Source: an uncultured Lysobacter sp. (GTDB taxonomy: Bacteria > Pseudomonadota > Gammaproteobacteria > Xanthomonadales > Xanthomonadaceae). Taken from it: 7,706 nucleotides of DNA. Of this stretch, positions 6,201 to 7,706 are shown piece after piece. The position numbers were made by a program, and so were the translations under genes. Each line of letters opens with the position of its first letter. Within the stretch, counting starts at the first letter, position 1. The stretch covers positions 1 through 7,706 of the forward strand of contig CAMLHR010000051.1 of NCBI GenBank assembly GCA_946479915.1. Direction: 5' to 3'. Below the pieces are notes generated by a model. That model ran no database searches. It was given only the letters and a program-made list of their open reading frames with translations, and had not been told where the DNA came from.

Positions 6201-7706
6201 ACAAGGTCTACCTCAAGCTTGAGCGCGACCAGTTCTATGCCCTGTTCGGCGACTTCACCACCGGCCTGGACGACGGGGAGCTGACGCGCTACCACCGCAC
6301 GCTCAACGGCGTGAAGGTGGAGTACCGCGGGCCGGTCCTGGAGTTCAACGGTTTCGCGGCCAGGACGCGGCAGTCGCTCGCCCGGGACGAGCTGCAGGGC
6401 GACGGGACGTCGGGCCTGTACCGGCTCTCCCGCGGCGACATCGCGATCAACGGCGAGCAGGTGCGCATCGAGGTGCGGGACCGGTACCGCAGCGAGCTGG
6501 TGCTCGAGACCCGGGTGCTCACCCGCCACATCGACTACGACGTCGACTACGCCGCGGGCACGCTGTTCTTCCGCGAGCCGGTCCCGAGCCGCGACTTCGA
6601 CTTCAATCCGGTCTTCATCGTCGTCGAGTACGAGACGCATGGCGACGGCGCGGAGTACCTGGCCGCCGGTGGCCGCGCGGGCGTGACGCTGATGGAAGGC
6701 CGGTTGCGCGCAGGCCTGACCGTCGTGCGCGACGAGGACGCGCTGGGCCGCACGACCCTGGGCGGGCTGGACGCGAGCTACCGCATCGCGGACGCCACTG
6801 AACTGCGGGCCGAGGTCGCGGCCAGCGAGCACGAGGCCGGCGCGCTGGAGCAGTCCGGCAGCGCGTACCTGGTGGAACTCGAGCACCACGGCGAGCGCGT
6901 GGACCTGCTGGCCTACGCGCGCCGCTCGGACGAGGCCTTCGGCCTGGGCCAGCAGAACCTCTCCGAGCGCGGCATGTTCAAGGTCGGCGCGGACGTGCAG
7001 TGGCGCATCGCCGAGGACTTCTCGCTGCAGGGCCAGGGGTGGCACCAGGAAGACCTCGTGACCGGCGCGACCCGCGACGCCGTGCACCTGCAGGGCGAGT
7101 TCCGCCGCGACGGCTGGGGGCTGCGCGCGGGCCTGCAGTGGGTGCGCGACCAGGCACTCGACGGGCGCACCGCGGAATCGCAGCTCCTCACCCTCGGCGC
7201 GAACAGGACGTTCGGGCGCCTGGAGCTCACCGCCCGCGCCGACGTCGGCCTGGGCAAGAGCGAGAGCGTGGATTTCCCGACGCGCATCGAGCTGGGCGCG
7301 GCCTACGCGCTCACGGACACCTTCCGGGTCATCGCGGCGCAGGAATTCACCGACGGCAAGGATCGCGACACCGCGACCACGCGCGTGGGCTTCGAGGCCC
7401 GCCCCTGGGCCGGCGCCACGCTGACCAGCACGCTCAACCAGAGCACCATCTCCGAATACGGCCCGCGCACCTTCGGCGTCATGGGCCTGGCGCAGAAGTT
7501 CCTCATCGGCGAGCGCTGGAGCGTGGACCTGTCCCTCGACGGCAGCCAGGCGTTCGATTCGTCCGGCGACGCGTCGCTGGTGGTGAACCCGGAGCACCCG
7601 ATCGCCCCGGGCGGCGTGCGCGGCGTCGCCCCGCAGACCGAGGAGTTCCAGGCGGGCTCCCGGGGCGCGCCCAACCGCAGCGCGCGGTGGTGGTGGGCCG
7701 GTCGCC
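3251..7706 (+). CDS. Gene C: very large multidomain outer-membrane protein (DUF11, SdrD-B-like, Ig-like, beta-barrel), partial
   Basis: 1485 residues read without a stop to the window edge. A signal peptide covers about 1-30 (cleavage near GPALPQ), then NTASVSYE (39-46), as in gene B. A DUF11 domain spans about 242-350 (VLPPGIAYMPGSL). An SdrD-B/carboxypeptidase-regulatory-like domain lies at about 388-456 (TTDANGAYHFEGV), and a divergent second DUF11-like domain at about 497-580 (LPDGADYVPGT). Ig-like modules follow to about 885, one resembling invasin-type Big domains (ADGLNPPVIAVRMLD, from 778). Residues 886-1130 are a conserved-looking beta region with IEVRDR (1073-1078) and IDYDVDY (1094-1100). 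From about 1135, alternating aromatic/hydrophobic and polar strands with short turns indicate an outer-membrane barrel. Six cysteines occur, all before residue 616. The ATG at 3251 has only a weak Shine-Dalgarno. I infer an outer-membrane anchor or export/display platform; no enzyme motif is visible. The stop lies beyond 7706. Confidence 0.93.
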   Translation, partial: MNRLRPSARTAGAAAATLILALLSGPALPQSQTETVIHNTASVSYEGTNVGGGGTATVEVTSNTVTFTVLPEPSPATIDFYAYTDPGTPGAVDFPVDGGMCRNEQGAFGPLSAPVPSGAQVAGAGVVASSARTNEYSTGQTIVIRVEDLNRNEDPATREYIEVTIVTSDEDEELLRLQETGVDTGVFATAIRSVPIPPAPTHFDCQLSVTGDSELTAHYIDPSFPDDTATTTAGIVSIPTERLLVLQKRVSVPQATAGDFLQYRLQLQNIHDGRVQLASITDVLPPGIAYMPGSLRVGGTKAQPEVSEDGRTLVIPVGSLEAGAVVEVTYVARVGPDAPAGEAVNRADAQGRASAAPDSEGRIATGKVVSNAAEAAVLIREPLFTSRFTIIGNVLSGACDLPAAGLQGVEGVRLVLDDGTFVTTDANGAYHFEGVRPGTHVVQVDVASLPAHLEAVPCRQDTRRAGRGWSQFVEADGGALMRADFRLQPRAPRQGEVGVRLDIAAEGDGTRHVVTVDVGDVPIARPRVTLMLPDGADYVPGTATLDGVSLPDPRVVANIATFELEGLPAHWRGALAFVASAPACPDTDGATRAVVMFDVDRESHRTPPAEGTWPCNPMAGPVRGERHAFTFMQTPTADQAVSSFLDDSENVTDVTLPSGDRDWLTGQAPGNGWLLPGPGAAADPTEAVVVKHLAGHEVVLRLNGVAVPGVHANGQRTNADRTVSVTMWRGVPMAKGDNLLEADIVDPSGNVVATLRRTLRYSNEVVRAELVAGASHLVADGLNPPVIAVRMLDQAGKPVRSGVSGKFSVLPPHAAAVEDRARQQRQLAGLESFEPTWRITGDDGIALIELRPTSTTGEATLSFEFELGDGRTNQQDIKAWLKPTPRDWIVVGFAKGTVGYDTLDGNMQVLEATGHEAGFSTDGQLSLYAKGRVLGKWMLTLAYDSDKPTDRLHRQNLLSAIDPNQFYTLYGDGTQQGYDASSADKVYLKLERDQFYALFGDFTTGLDDGELTRYHRTLNGVKVEYRGPVLEFNGFAARTRQSLARDELQGDGTSGLYRLSRGDIAINGEQVRIEVRDRYRSELVLETRVLTRHIDYDVDYAAGTLFFREPVPSRDFDFNPVFIVVEYETHGDGAEYLAAGGRAGVTLMEGRLRAGLTVVRDEDALGRTTLGGLDASYRIADATELRAEVAASEHEAGALEQSGSAYLVELEHHGERVDLLAYARRSDEAFGLGQQNLSERGMFKVGADVQWRIAEDFSLQGQGWHQEDLVTGATRDAVHLQGEFRRDGWGLRAGLQWVRDQALDGRTAESQLLTLGANRTFGRLELTARADVGLGKSESVDFPTRIELGAAYALTDTFRVIAAQEFTDGKDRDTATTRVGFEARPWAGATLTSTLNQSTISEYGPRTFGVMGLAQKFLIGERWSVDLSLDGSQAFDSSGDASLVVNPEHPIAPGGVRGVAPQTEEFQAGSRGAPNRSARWWWAGR

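Noticed and set aside
3080..7597. Open frame of about 1505 codons on the minus strand
   Set aside because: It is the antisense shadow of gene C. The translation is Arg/Ala/Val/His-rich low-complexity sequence with no recognisable motif, while the plus-strand frame has a signal peptide and clear domains. Long antisense frames are common in high-GC genes.
1..7706. CRISPR array, insertion sequence, tRNA or rRNA
   Set aside because: I saw no regularly spaced repeats, transposase motifs, terminal inverted repeats or tRNA-like cloverleaf; nearly all sequence is accounted for by four genes.

Overview
The window is high-GC DNA with a strong G/C preference at third codon positions. The gene content fits a high-GC gammaproteobacterium, with a Xanthomonadales/Lysobacterales type (Lysobacter or Luteimonas-like) as my best guess. 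That placement rests on gene style and compositional impression, not on a phylogenetic marker.

Layout: positions 1-1216 on the minus strand carry the N-terminal two thirds of a RecQ DNA helicase, whose end runs off the left edge. A 274-base intergenic region follows; transcription diverges from it. Three genes then run rightward on the plus strand. Gene A (1491-1988) is a small exported protein with one DUF11-type beta-sandwich. Gene B (2061-3188) is a 375-residue, very acidic exported protein with a conserved N-terminal module and one DUF11 domain. Gene C (3251 to beyond 7706) encodes at least 1485 residues: a signal peptide, an N-terminal module like that of B, a DUF11 domain, an SdrD-B/carboxypeptidase-regulatory-like domain, a second divergent DUF11-like domain, Ig-like domains, and a long C-terminal segment that looks like an outer-membrane beta-barrel. 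C is cut by the right edge.

A, B and C lie in the same direction with gaps of 72 and 62 bases, and each gap contains a GC-rich inverted repeat. The one between B and C is a perfect 10-bp stem with a 6-base loop. I infer one transcript making a cell-surface assembly in which C is the outer-membrane anchor and A and B are secreted DUF11 partners. No function is established for such a set as far as I know. The cassette, the domain architecture of C, and the B-C hairpin are the most interesting parts of the window. recQ is an ordinary housekeeping repair gene and probably unrelated in function.

Many long alternative-frame ORFs exist, including one of about 1500 codons antisense to C. They are by-products of the high GC content and are not annotated.
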